Positions 21,697 through 30,400 of a stretch of DNA of 43,421 bases are shown here, piece after piece. The notes under the pieces were generated by a model that worked only from the letters and a program-made list of their open reading frames with translations, searched no databases and was not told the origin of the DNA. Location of the stretch: NCBI RefSeq assembly GCF_003034965.1, contig NZ_PZKE01000002.1, positions 302,200 to 345,620 on the forward strand, read 5' to 3'. The stretch comes from Fuscovulum blasticum DSM 2131 (GTDB taxonomy: Bacteria; Pseudomonadota; Alphaproteobacteria; Rhodobacterales; Rhodobacteraceae). Made by a program: the position numbers and the translations under genes. How positions within the stretch are numbered: position 1 is the first letter of the stretch; every line of letters starts with the position of its first letter.

Positions 21697-22680
21697 ATGA
21701 CCCCTGCCCTGCGCCGTATTCTGGGTCGCCTGATCGGCAGCATTCCGGTGCTGCTGATCGTGGTGATCGGGGTTTTCCTGCTGCTGAATTCGGCTGGCGG
21801 CGATGCCGTGGATGCCTATCTGGCCAGCATCGGGGGCGGCGATGCCGGCCTGGCCGCGAAACTGCGGGCAGAGCATGGGCTGGACCAGTCCATCTGGCGG
21901 CGGCTGATCTTCACCCTTGGGCGGCTGGCGCAGGGTGACCTGGGCTGGTCTGTCGCGCTGAACCGCCCCATCGCCGCCGTCATTGCCGAACGGCTACCCA
22001 ACACGCTTTGGCTGATGGGCAGCGCCACCGCCCTGTCATTCCTTGCCGGATCGGCGCTTGGCATCCTGGCCGGACGCAGGCCGGGTTCGGCGGTGGACCG
22101 GCTGCTGTCGGGCGGGTCGCTGCTGCTTTACTCGATTCCCGGTTTCTGGCTGGGTCTGGTGCTTTCGGTGATCTTCGCCGTGCAACTGCGCTGGTTGCCG
22201 GTGTCGGGGATCGAGACCATCGCCTCCGGCAAGACCGGCATGGACCGGGCGCTGGACATCGCGTGGCACCTGGTACTGCCGGTATCGACCTTGGGGATGA
22301 TCTATCTGGCGCTGTTCCTGCGGGTGATGCGCAGCGGCATGGCCGAGGCCTGGAGCCAGGATTACATCCTTGCCGCCCGCGCCCGGGGCCTGTCGGAAAG
22401 CCGCATCGTGCTGAACCACGCCGCGCGAAATGCGCTTTTGCCGCTGATCACCCTGCTGGGGTTGCAGGCGGCCTCGATGCTGGGCGGGTCTGTGGTGGTG
22501 GAAAGCGTCTTTGGCGTGCCGGGTTTCGGGCGGCTGGCGCAAGAAGCCGTGGCCGGGCGGGATACGCCGCTGCTGCTGGGGGTGATCCTGGTCTCGGCGG
22601 TGCTGGTGATCCTGACCAACCTGCTGGTCGATCTGGCCTATGGCGTGATCGACCCGCGCGTCGGACGGGGGGGCACCTGA
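21697..22680 (+). CDS. ABC transporter permease, DppB type
   Basis: 327 residues. A first helix (SIPVLLIVVIGVFLLLN) is followed by the periplasmic segment LAAKLRAEHGLDQSIWRR typical of DppB/OppB. The core of five further membrane segments includes FLAGSALGILAG and the EAA loop (ARARGLSESRIVLNHAARNALLPLI), which contacts the ATPase. The C-terminal part, VVVESVFGVPGFGRLAQEAV, is highly characteristic of this subfamily. Its TGA overlaps the ATG of the second permease (TGATG). Confidence 0.95.
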   Translation: MTPALRRILGRLIGSIPVLLIVVIGVFLLLNSAGGDAVDAYLASIGGGDAGLAAKLRAEHGLDQSIWRRLIFTLGRLAQGDLGWSVALNRPIAAVIAERLPNTLWLMGSATALSFLAGSALGILAGRRPGSAVDRLLSGGSLLLYSIPGFWLGLVLSVIFAVQLRWLPVSGIETIASGKTGMDRALDIAWHLVLPVSTLGMIYLALFLRVMRSGMAEAWSQDYILAARARGLSESRIVLNHAARNALLPLITLLGLQAASMLGGSVVVESVFGVPGFGRLAQEAVAGRDTPLLLGVILVSAVLVILTNLLVDLAYGVIDPRVGRGGT

Positions 22681-23498
22681 TGGCCGGCCTGCTGAAGCGC
22701 CCCGAAGCGTTGGCGGGCGGGGCCGTCCTGCTGGCGCTTGCCCTGATCGCGCTGGCCGCGCCGCTTCTGTCGCCGGGCGATCCGCTGGCAATCGCGGGCA
22801 AGCCGCTGATCCTGCCGCTGACCGATGCCGCCCATCCGCTGGGCACCGACCGGCTGGGGCGGGATCTGCTGGCGGGTCTGATCCATGGCGCCCGCACCTC
22901 GATGACGGTGGGCTTGCTGGTGGCCGTGGTGGCGCTGTCGGCCGGGATGATCGTCGGCACGGTTGCCGGCCTGGCTGGCGGCTGGACCGAGGCGGTGCTG
23001 ATGCGCCTTGTCGAGGCGTTCCAGATCGTGCCGGGCTTCCTGTTGGCACTGGCCCTTGTCTCTGTCGCGGGGCCGTCACTGGCGGGGGTGGTTCTGGCCA
23101 TCGCGCTTGGCGCCTGGACCGGCCCTGCCCGGCTGGCGCGATCAAGGGTTCTTGCGCTGCGGGAAAGCGAATTCGTGGCCGCCGCGCGGGTGCTTGGCCT
23201 GCACCCCGCCGAGATTGCGTTTCGCCAGATCATGCCGCTGGCCCTGCCCCCCGTGCTGTCGCTGACCGCGATCATCGTCGCGGGCGCAATCCTGACCGAG
23301 GCAGCCCTGTCCTTCCTTGGGCTGGGCAACCCCAATGTGGTGACATGGGGCGGCATGATCGCCGAAGGGCGCAACCAGTTGCGCTCGGCCGCGTGGCTGT
23401 CGATCATCCCGGGGCTGGCGCTGGTGATCACCGTCGTCTCGACCTATCTCGTGGGCGAAGCCCTGACCGACAGCCTGACCGAGCGGAGGCCGCGATGA
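22680..23498 (+). CDS. ABC transporter permease, DppC type
   Basis: 272 residues from ATG 22680, which overlaps the previous stop; the longer frame upstream is antisense-free shadow of the first permease. The N-terminal helix is followed by HPLGTDRLGRDLLAGLIHGARTS, the diagnostic DppC/OppC segment. The EAA loop is AAARVLGLHPAEIAFRQIMP, and the end ILTEAALSFLGLG is also diagnostic. It pairs with the DppB-type subunit to form the channel. It overlaps the first ATPase by ATGA. Confidence 0.95.
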   Translation: MAGLLKRPEALAGGAVLLALALIALAAPLLSPGDPLAIAGKPLILPLTDAAHPLGTDRLGRDLLAGLIHGARTSMTVGLLVAVVALSAGMIVGTVAGLAGGWTEAVLMRLVEAFQIVPGFLLALALVSVAGPSLAGVVLAIALGAWTGPARLARSRVLALRESEFVAAARVLGLHPAEIAFRQIMPLALPPVLSLTAIIVAGAILTEAALSFLGLGNPNVVTWGGMIAEGRNQLRSAAWLSIIPGLALVITVVSTYLVGEALTDSLTERRPR

Positions 23499-24277
23499 CC
23501 GACCGTCCGCTGCTGTCCCTGCAACAGCTCGCCGTCACCTATCCGGGCGCCCCGCTGCCCGCGCTGCAGGGCATCGACCTTCGGCTGGCCCCGCGCGAAA
23601 AGCTGGCGGTGATCGGGGAATCCGGGTCGGGAAAATCCACGCTGGCGCGGGCAATCGCCGGGCTGCTGCCCGGCGGAAGCCATGTCGGGGGCGATCTGAT
23701 CTGGTCGGGCGATACCCCTGTTCCGGGGCGGGACATCGGCTTTGTCTTTCAGGACCCGGGGGGCAGTCTGGACCCGCTGCTTTCGATTGGCGCGCATCTG
23801 GTCGAAGTCTTGCGAACCCATCTGCCGCTTTCGCCCCGGGCGGCGCGGGACCGGGCGGGCGATCTGCTGGCACAGGTCAGGCTGCCCGATCCGCGCGCCG
23901 CTCTGGAGGGTTATCCGCACCAGTTTTCCGGCGGGCAGCGCCAGCGCATCGCCATTGCTCTGGCAATCGCGGCCGGGCCGGCGCTGCTGATCGCGGATGA
24001 GGCGACATCGGCGCTGGATGTTCTGGTGCAGGCCGAGATCGTGGCCCTTCTGCGGGATCTGGCCGAGGCCCGGACCATGGCCCTGATCTTCGTGACGCAT
24101 GACATCGGGCTGGCGGCACAACTGGCCGACCGGATTGCCGTGTTGCGCAATGGGCGGCTGCAAGAGATCGGACCCACGGCCCGCGTGCTGGCCGCACCGC
24201 AGGCTGAGTACACGCGGCAGTTGCTGGCGGCCCATCTTGACCTGTCCAGCCCGCCCCTGGTGGAGGCGCGCGGATGA
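23495..24277 (+). CDS. ABC transporter ATP-binding protein, DppD type
   Basis: 260 residues. Walker A is GESGSGKST at about 41-49, the Q-loop VFQDPGGSLDPLL, the signature FSGGQRQR, Walker B ALLIADEATSALD and the switch VTHDIG. Length is shorter than typical DppD (about 325), and the C-terminal oligopeptide-specific extension with its cysteine cluster is absent. Coupled by four-base overlaps to the permease and to the second ATPase, so the two ATPases form a heterodimer. Confidence 0.94.
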   Translation: MTDRPLLSLQQLAVTYPGAPLPALQGIDLRLAPREKLAVIGESGSGKSTLARAIAGLLPGGSHVGGDLIWSGDTPVPGRDIGFVFQDPGGSLDPLLSIGAHLVEVLRTHLPLSPRAARDRAGDLLAQVRLPDPRAALEGYPHQFSGGQRQRIAIALAIAAGPALLIADEATSALDVLVQAEIVALLRDLAEARTMALIFVTHDIGLAAQLADRIAVLRNGRLQEIGPTARVLAAPQAEYTRQLLAAHLDLSSPPLVEARG

Positions 24278-25053
24278 GCCTGCTGACCGTCACCGACCTG
24301 AGCAAGACCCACCACGGTGCCCGGCGGGTGCGCGCGCTGGAAGACGTCTCGTTGTCGGTGGATGCGGGCGAAACGCTGGGGCTTGTCGGGCCTTCGGGCT
24401 GTGGCAAGTCCACGCTGGCCCGCATGATCCTGCGGCTGGATCGCCCGGATGCCGGGGCCATCCGCTTTGACGGGCAGGACTGGCTGGCGCTGCGCGGACG
24501 CGATCTGCGTCGGGCACGCGGCGGGCTGCAGATGGTGTTTCAAGATCCGGCCGCGGCCTTTCATCCCCGCGCCACCGTGCAAGGCGCGCTGGCCGAGGCG
24601 CTGCGGCTTCATTCCGGGATGCCGCGCGCTGCCTGGGCAACAAGGATTGCCGATCTGCTGACACAGGTCGACCTTGCCCCCGACCTGGCGCCGCGGCCGC
24701 TGTCCACGCTTTCGGGGGGGCAGCAACAGCGGGTTGCGATCGCCCGCGCCATTGCCACGGGCCCGCGGCTGGTGGTGCTGGACGAGGCGCTGTCGGCGCT
24801 GGACACCTCGATCCGGGGCCGCATCCTGGCGTTGCTGGTCCGGCTTCAGCGTGACCTTGGGCTGGCCTACCTGTTCATCGGCCATGACCTTGCGGTGGTG
24901 CGCGCCATTTCACACCGGATCGCGGTGATGGACGCGGGCCGGATTGTCGAGACGGGTCCGGCAACCAAGGTGCTTGCCCATCCGCAGGCCGATCTGACCC
25001 GTCGCCTGATTGCCGCCATTCCCACGCTTTCCCCGCCCGGAGACCTGCCATGA
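24274..25053 (+). CDS. ABC transporter ATP-binding protein, DppF type
   Basis: 259 residues. Walker A is GPSGCGKST, Q-loop FQDPAAAFHPRAT, signature LSGGQQQR, Walker B LVVLDEALSALD and switch IGHDLAVVRAI. As in its partner, the C-terminal oligopeptide extension is missing. The end PLSTLSGG...SPPGDLP overlaps the aminotransferase by ATGA, which ties that enzyme's expression to the transporter. Confidence 0.94.
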   Translation: MSLLTVTDLSKTHHGARRVRALEDVSLSVDAGETLGLVGPSGCGKSTLARMILRLDRPDAGAIRFDGQDWLALRGRDLRRARGGLQMVFQDPAAAFHPRATVQGALAEALRLHSGMPRAAWATRIADLLTQVDLAPDLAPRPLSTLSGGQQQRVAIARAIATGPRLVVLDEALSALDTSIRGRILALLVRLQRDLGLAYLFIGHDLAVVRAISHRIAVMDAGRIVETGPATKVLAHPQADLTRRLIAAIPTLSPPGDLP

Positions 25054-26132
25054 CACCCCCCGCGCCCTGGACCCCGCTGCCCGATGCCCCGGCATTTCCC
25101 GCCACAGGCTTCGCGCCCCTGGCAGATGCGATCGGGCGCCTGCTTGGCACCAGCAACGATGTGCTGCTGCTTCAGGGCGAGGCGGTGGTGGCGCTGGAAG
25201 CCGTGGCCCAATCCCTGGGCCGGCCCGGGCTCAGGGCGCTGAACATCGTCACCTCGATGTATGGGCGGTGGTTTGGCGGCTGGCTGCGGCGCGCCGGGGC
25301 TGAGGTGCAGGATCTGGTCGCCCGACCGGGACAGCCGATCAGCCTTAACGCGGTGTCCGAGGCGCTGGACGCGGCGCCGTTCGATCTTGTCGCCGTTGTA
25401 CATGCCGAAAGCGCCTATGGCATCCTGAACCCGCTTGAGGAAATTGCCGCGCTTGCTCGCGCAAGGGGGGCATTGATCGTGGTCGATGCGGTGGCGTCGG
25501 TCGGGGGGCACCGGCTGGAGGTCGACGGGCTGGGGCTGGATGTCGCGGTGATCGGGCCGCAAAAATCGCTGGGCGGGCAGGCCGGTGTTTCGGCGCTGTC
25601 CATTTCGCCTGCCGCATGGGAACGGGTGGCCCCGGCGGACGAAGCGCCGTCGATCCTGTCGCTGGCCGATCTGCGCGACGGCTGGCTGGCAACGGGGCGC
25701 CTGGCCCTGCCCGGCACCCCTTCGGCGCTGGAATTCCACGCGCTTGCCGCAACGCTGGCGCGCGTTGAACAGGAAGGGCTGGCCGCCTTGCAGGCCCGCC
25801 ATGCCGATGCCGCGCGGGCGGCGCGGGCGGGGGCGCTGGCCCTGACCGGCCGCGCCTGGGTTTCGCCTGACCGCGCCTCGAACCTTGTCACGGCCGCGGC
25901 CCTGCCCCCCGGGATCACGGCGGCGGCGGTGCTTGCCCATGCGCCCGCCGGGCATACGCTGAGTGCCGGCGTCGGGCCCGGAGGGGACGGGCTGATCCGG
26001 CTGAACCATACCGGCCCGCGCGCCCGGAAGGACGTGGTTCTGGGCGACCTTGTGGCCCTTGCCCGGGCCTTGGGCGCGCTTGGCCATGCGGTTGATCTGG
26101 CCGCCGCGCTTGCGGCGGCAGCGGACGCATGA
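25050..26132 (+). CDS. Class V (fold type I) PLP-dependent aminotransferase
   Basis: 360 residues. VVDAVASVGG holds the aspartate (Asp146) that pairs with the PLP ring nitrogen, and Lys172 in IGPQKSLGGQAG is the Schiff-base lysine. VVHAESAYGILNPLEEI and the late GLIRLNHTGPRA segment fit alanine-glyoxylate/serine-pyruvate-type members. The substrate is not readable. Being coupled to a peptide-type importer and a HAD hydrolase suggests catabolism of the imported amino compound, by transamination or a related PLP reaction. An alternative is a cysteine-desulfurase-like or C-S lyase branch, but no active-site Cys loop is evident. Confidence 0.85.
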   Translation: MTPPAPWTPLPDAPAFPATGFAPLADAIGRLLGTSNDVLLLQGEAVVALEAVAQSLGRPGLRALNIVTSMYGRWFGGWLRRAGAEVQDLVARPGQPISLNAVSEALDAAPFDLVAVVHAESAYGILNPLEEIAALARARGALIVVDAVASVGGHRLEVDGLGLDVAVIGPQKSLGGQAGVSALSISPAAWERVAPADEAPSILSLADLRDGWLATGRLALPGTPSALEFHALAATLARVEQEGLAALQARHADAARAARAGALALTGRAWVSPDRASNLVTAAALPPGITAAAVLAHAPAGHTLSAGVGPGGDGLIRLNHTGPRARKDVVLGDLVALARALGALGHAVDLAAALAAAADA

Positions 26133-26926
26133 CAGGCGGCGCCAGTTACGGCGTTCTGCGCCGGCCCGTGGCGGTTGTGTTCGATCTGGACGACACCTTG
26201 CTGACGGCCTACCGGACCCCGGAACGGACCTGGGCCGCGATCATCGCCGAACACGCCGATGCGCTTGGCGAACATGACAGCCGCTGGGTTACTGCCAATG
26301 TGCTGAACCGCGTTCTGGAATTCCTGTCCCGGGACGAAGGGCGCAAGATGTGGCGGCTGGAAGGTGACGCCACCCGGCGGCAGGTCGTGCGGTCAGCCTT
26401 CCACCGGCTGAACCTTGCCCGACCGCCCGGGTCAGAGCCGCTGCACGGCGTTGATGCCGACCGGATCGCCGACAGGTTCGAGACCTTTCTTGAAGAGACC
26501 ATCCGCCTGAAACCCGGTGCGCGGGACATGCTGGATCAGTTGACCGGGCAAGGGCTGCGGCTTGCGCTGCTGACCAACGGTTCAGGCCCACGGCAAAGGG
26601 ACAAGATCGCGCGGTTTGATCTGGAGAAATACTTTCAGATCATCCGCATCGAGGAAGAAGTTGGGGTCGGAAAGCCGGAAGCCGCCGCCTATTCCGGTCT
26701 TCTGGCCGATCTCGGCTTGCCGCCAGCCCGGGCCTGGATGGTGGGCGACGATCCCGTCTGGGATGTCACCGCGGCGGCAGAGGCCGGGATGACCGCCATC
26801 TTCTATTCCGAAGACCCGCTGGCGCCCACACCGGCCAAGGCCGCGGCGCACATTTCAACGCTGGAAGACCTGCCGCCGCTGGTTGCCGGGGCAGATCAAT
26901 CCGTCGGGCAGGGTTCAGCCCGATAA
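26129..26926 (+). CDS. HAD-superfamily hydrolase
   Basis: 265 residues. Motif I is VVFDLDDTLL with nucleophile Asp19 and acid Asp21, motif II LALLTNG, motif III lysine in VGVGKPEAAAY and motif IV VGDDPVWDVTAAAEAGM. A helical cap lies between motifs I and II, so it is a class I HAD such as a phosphatase or dehalogenase-like hydrolase. It is the last gene of the transporter operon, overlapping the aminotransferase by ATGA. Its substrate is unknown; dephosphorylation of an intermediate from the imported compound is an inference from context. Confidence 0.9.
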   Translation: MTGGASYGVLRRPVAVVFDLDDTLLTAYRTPERTWAAIIAEHADALGEHDSRWVTANVLNRVLEFLSRDEGRKMWRLEGDATRRQVVRSAFHRLNLARPPGSEPLHGVDADRIADRFETFLEETIRLKPGARDMLDQLTGQGLRLALLTNGSGPRQRDKIARFDLEKYFQIIRIEEEVGVGKPEAAAYSGLLADLGLPPARAWMVGDDPVWDVTAAAEAGMTAIFYSEDPLAPTPAKAAAHISTLEDLPPLVAGADQSVGQGSAR

Positions 26927-27309
26927 GCGGGACAGACCGCGCGCGGCCAGGGCAACAGGATTGTCGCCAGCCCGCCCCCGGGCGCCGAAGGGGCGGTTCG
27001 GCCATGGCCTGGCCGGTTCACCTGTCGCGCGGCGCCAGGGTTGCTCCTGCCCGCGATTCCCGGCGCGATTCACCATCAGGCGGCTTGTCTTGGCCGCCAA
27101 GGCGGCCCATGTTGAAGGGACGAAGGCCGGTCCGGCGTCGAGAGACCTCCGCCAGACCCGGTTTGCCTGATACCCCGAAAACATCGCCCCCCATTCCGTG
27201 GGAAGGTTTCCATTTTCGGTTTCTGCGAACAGCCCGTCCGCCCTGCAAGCCCGCAGGGAACGCAATTCCATATCCGTGCCCAATGGCCGGAAAATCAAAG
27301 GATATTCTC
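26927..27309. other. Gap upstream of the glucan synthase operon
   Basis: 383 bp, GC-rich, with no gene I can support. Frames crossing it have no recognisable sequence. It must contain the promoter for the 43-residue protein and the glucan synthase, but no convincing -35/-10 pair stood out. Confidence 0.5.
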
Positions 27310-27441
27310 GTGGCAAAGGAAAACAAGCGCGGCAATCGCGAGACGAAGAAACCCAAGCAGGTGAAGGTTGCCCCCGTTGCGACCCCGCTGTTCGAAAAGG
27401 GCTCGCTGACGGCCGTGACCACACCGAAGAAGAAAAAGTAA
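27310..27441 (+). CDS. Small lysine-rich conserved protein
   Basis: 43 residues from GTG 27310, preceded by AAAGGA at about 7 nt; an in-frame ATG at 27283 would add nine residues. The sequence AKENKRGNRETKKPKQ is a motif I recall from small uncharacterised proteins common in alphaproteobacteria. It is strongly basic, ends in PKKKK and is probably disordered; nucleic-acid binding is possible but unproven. The stop overlaps the glucan synthase ATG (TAATG), so translation of the two is coupled. Confidence 0.65.
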   Translation: MAKENKRGNRETKKPKQVKVAPVATPLFEKGSLTAVTTPKKKK

Positions 27442-30400
27442 TGAGCCCCCGCCCCCGGCCCGCCCCCGCGTCAATGCTGCGGATGCTGGCCGGTCTTGGC
27501 CGGGGAACGGCAGCCCCCCTTGATCCCTGGGCCGATACCGCCCCCGTCCGGGCCGAGCTTTTCAGCGTTGAACGGCTTGAACAACATGCGCTGACGCTGG
27601 CCGCCGCGCAGTCCATCGCGCCGCGGCCGCGCAACATTCCGCCCTTGCGCCGCCGCCTTGACGATAACGCCCGGGTGCTGCTGGCCGCCTGGCGGGCCAG
27701 CGCGCGCGAGGTGGCGGCCGGGCGTGACGTGGTTCCGGCGGCGGATTGGCTGCTGGACAACTACCATTTGGTCGAAGCGCAGATCCGTGAAATCCGCACC
27801 GATCTGCCTGCCGGATACTATCGGCGCCTTCCCAAGCTGGCGACGGGGCCCTTCGCGGGCTATCCGCGCGTCTTCGGCATTGCCTGGGCCTTTGTGGCGC
27901 ATACCGACAGCCATTTCGACATACGGACGCTGCACCGCTTTCTGGTGGCCTATCAGACCATCCAGCCGCTGACGATCGGAGAGCTTTGGGCGGTTGCGAT
28001 CACCCTGCGCATCGTCCTGATCGAAAACCTGCGGCGGCTGGCCGATCAGATGACGCAAGGCCGCGCCCGCCGGTCCGAGGCCGATGCCCTTGCGGACCGG
28101 GTCTGCGCGCCGGGTCAGGCCCATGCGGCCCTGCTGCCCGAAATCGCGCGCCAGGCCCGGCGCCCGTTGTCCGAGGTCTTTGCCGCCCAGTTGGCCAAGC
28201 GCCTGCGCGACCGCGACCCGCGCACCAACCCCGCGCTTGGCTGGCTGGAAGAGCGTCTGGCCGCGCAGGGCAGCTCGATTGATACCGTTGTGCGCCACGC
28301 GCAAGAGCGGCAGGGGGCATCGAACGTGACCCTGCGCAATGTCGTGACCGCGATGCGCAGCATTTCCGCCACCGACTGGGCCGAGTTCTTCGAAGGGGTC
28401 AGCCTTGTCGAAGCCGGGCTGCACGACCACCCCGGTTATGCGCAGATGGATTTCGCCAGCCGCAACCTTTATCGCAGCGCGGTGGAAGATCTGGCGCGGG
28501 GCAGCACCCTGAGCGAGACCGGCGTGGTGGCGCTGGCCCGCGCAGGGGCCGAAGTGCAGCCCCCGCATGACCCCCGGTCTGACGTGGGCTGGTCGCTGAT
28601 TGCCGGCGGCAGGGCCGATTTCGAACGCAGGATCGGAGTTCGCCCGCCCGCCCGCCTGCGTCTTCGCAGATGGGGCATTGCGGCGGGTCTTCGCGGCTAT
28701 CTTGGTGCGATTGCCGGTGTGACGCTGGGGCTGCTGGGTCTTTGCGCCTGGTGGGTGGCGGGCAGCGGCTCCGTCATTGGCGCGCTGTGGCTGCTGGCGA
28801 TGCTGCTGCCGCTGAGTGCCGTCGCGGCCATGCTGGTGGACCGGCTGGCCGGGGCCGCCGTCGGGGCCACGCTGCTGCCCGGGCTGGATCTGCGGGCGGG
28901 TGTGCCGTCAGAGCTGCGCACGGTCATTGCGGTGCCGGTGCTGGTCTCGGGCGCCGAAGATCTGGGCGCACAGATTGACGCGCTTGAGGTGCATCACCTG
29001 TCGGGGGCCGGCGGCGACCTGACCTTCGTGTTGCTGACCGATGATGTGGATGCCCCCGAACAGGTCATGCCCGGCGACGCGGCGCTGTTCGCCCAGGCGA
29101 CCGAGGGCATTGCCGCGCTGAACCGGCGCCATCCGCCCGGCCCGGCGGGGCCGCGGTTCCTGCACCTGCACCGCCCGCGCCGGTTCAATGCCGCCGAGGG
29201 CGTCTGGATGGGGTGGGAACGCAAGCGCGGCAAGCTGCACGAGTTGAACCGCCTGCTGCGCGGCGCGCAGGACACCGGCTTTCGCGATGCGGATGGACAG
29301 GTGCCCGCCGTTCCCGCCGGGGTGCGGTATGTCATCACGCTGGATGCCGACACGCGGATGCCGCGCGATACGGCGGCGCGGCTGATCGGCAAGATCGCGC
29401 ACCCGCTGAACCGCCCGCTGCTCGATGCGGCCAGTGGCCGTGTGACCGGCGGTTACGGCATCCTGCAACCCCGCGTCACCCCGGCGCTGGAGCCGGGCGC
29501 TCCGGCCACGCTTTACCAGAAGGCAACCGCCGGGCCCGGCGGGATGGACCCCTATGCCGCGGCCGCGTCGGACATCTGGCAAGACCTGTTCGGCGAAGGG
29601 TCGTTCACCGGCAAGGGCATCTACGACATTGATGCCTTCGAGGCGGCGATGCAGGGCCGCGTGCCCGACAACACGCTGCTCAGTCATGACCTGCTGGAAG
29701 GCGTGTTCGCCCGCGCCGGTCTGGCCTCGGATGTCGAACTGGTCGAGGCGTTTCCCGGCCGTGTCGATGTTGCCGCCCGCCGTCAGCATCGCTGGACGCG
29801 GGGCGACTGGCAATTGCTGCGCTGGCTGTTCGCGCCGGGTCTGCCGCTGCTGGGCCGGGTCAAGATGGCCGATACGCTGCGCCGATCGCTGGTTGCGCCG
29901 GCCACATTGGCGGCGCTGGGGCTGGGATGGCTGCTGCCCGGCCCGGTGGCGCCGATCGCAACGGGGCTGCTGTTGGCGGTGCTGGCGGTGCCGGTTCTGC
30001 TGCCGGCGGTCCTTGGGCTGATCCCGCGCCGGTCCGGGCTGGACCTGACCAGCCACCTGCAACAGACGGCGGGCGATCTGGACATGGCCGGGCTGCGGAT
30101 CGGGCTGATCCTGACCTTCCTGCCGGATACGGCCTGGCGGATGATGGATGCGACGCTGCGCAGCCTGTGGCGGATGACAGTTTCGCACCGGCACCTGCTG
30201 GAATGGACCACGGCGGCGCAGGCGCTGGACGGCGCGCGTCCGGGGCTTTGGGCACAGGTGCGGTTCATGGCCGGTGGCATGGGGCTGGGCACCGCTGTCA
30301 CCGCGGCCGCGCTGGGGCCGGGACAGGCGTCGCTGACGCTGGTCCTGCCCTTCGCGATCCTGTGGCTGGCCGCGCCGGTCATCGCGCTGCGGATCAGCCA

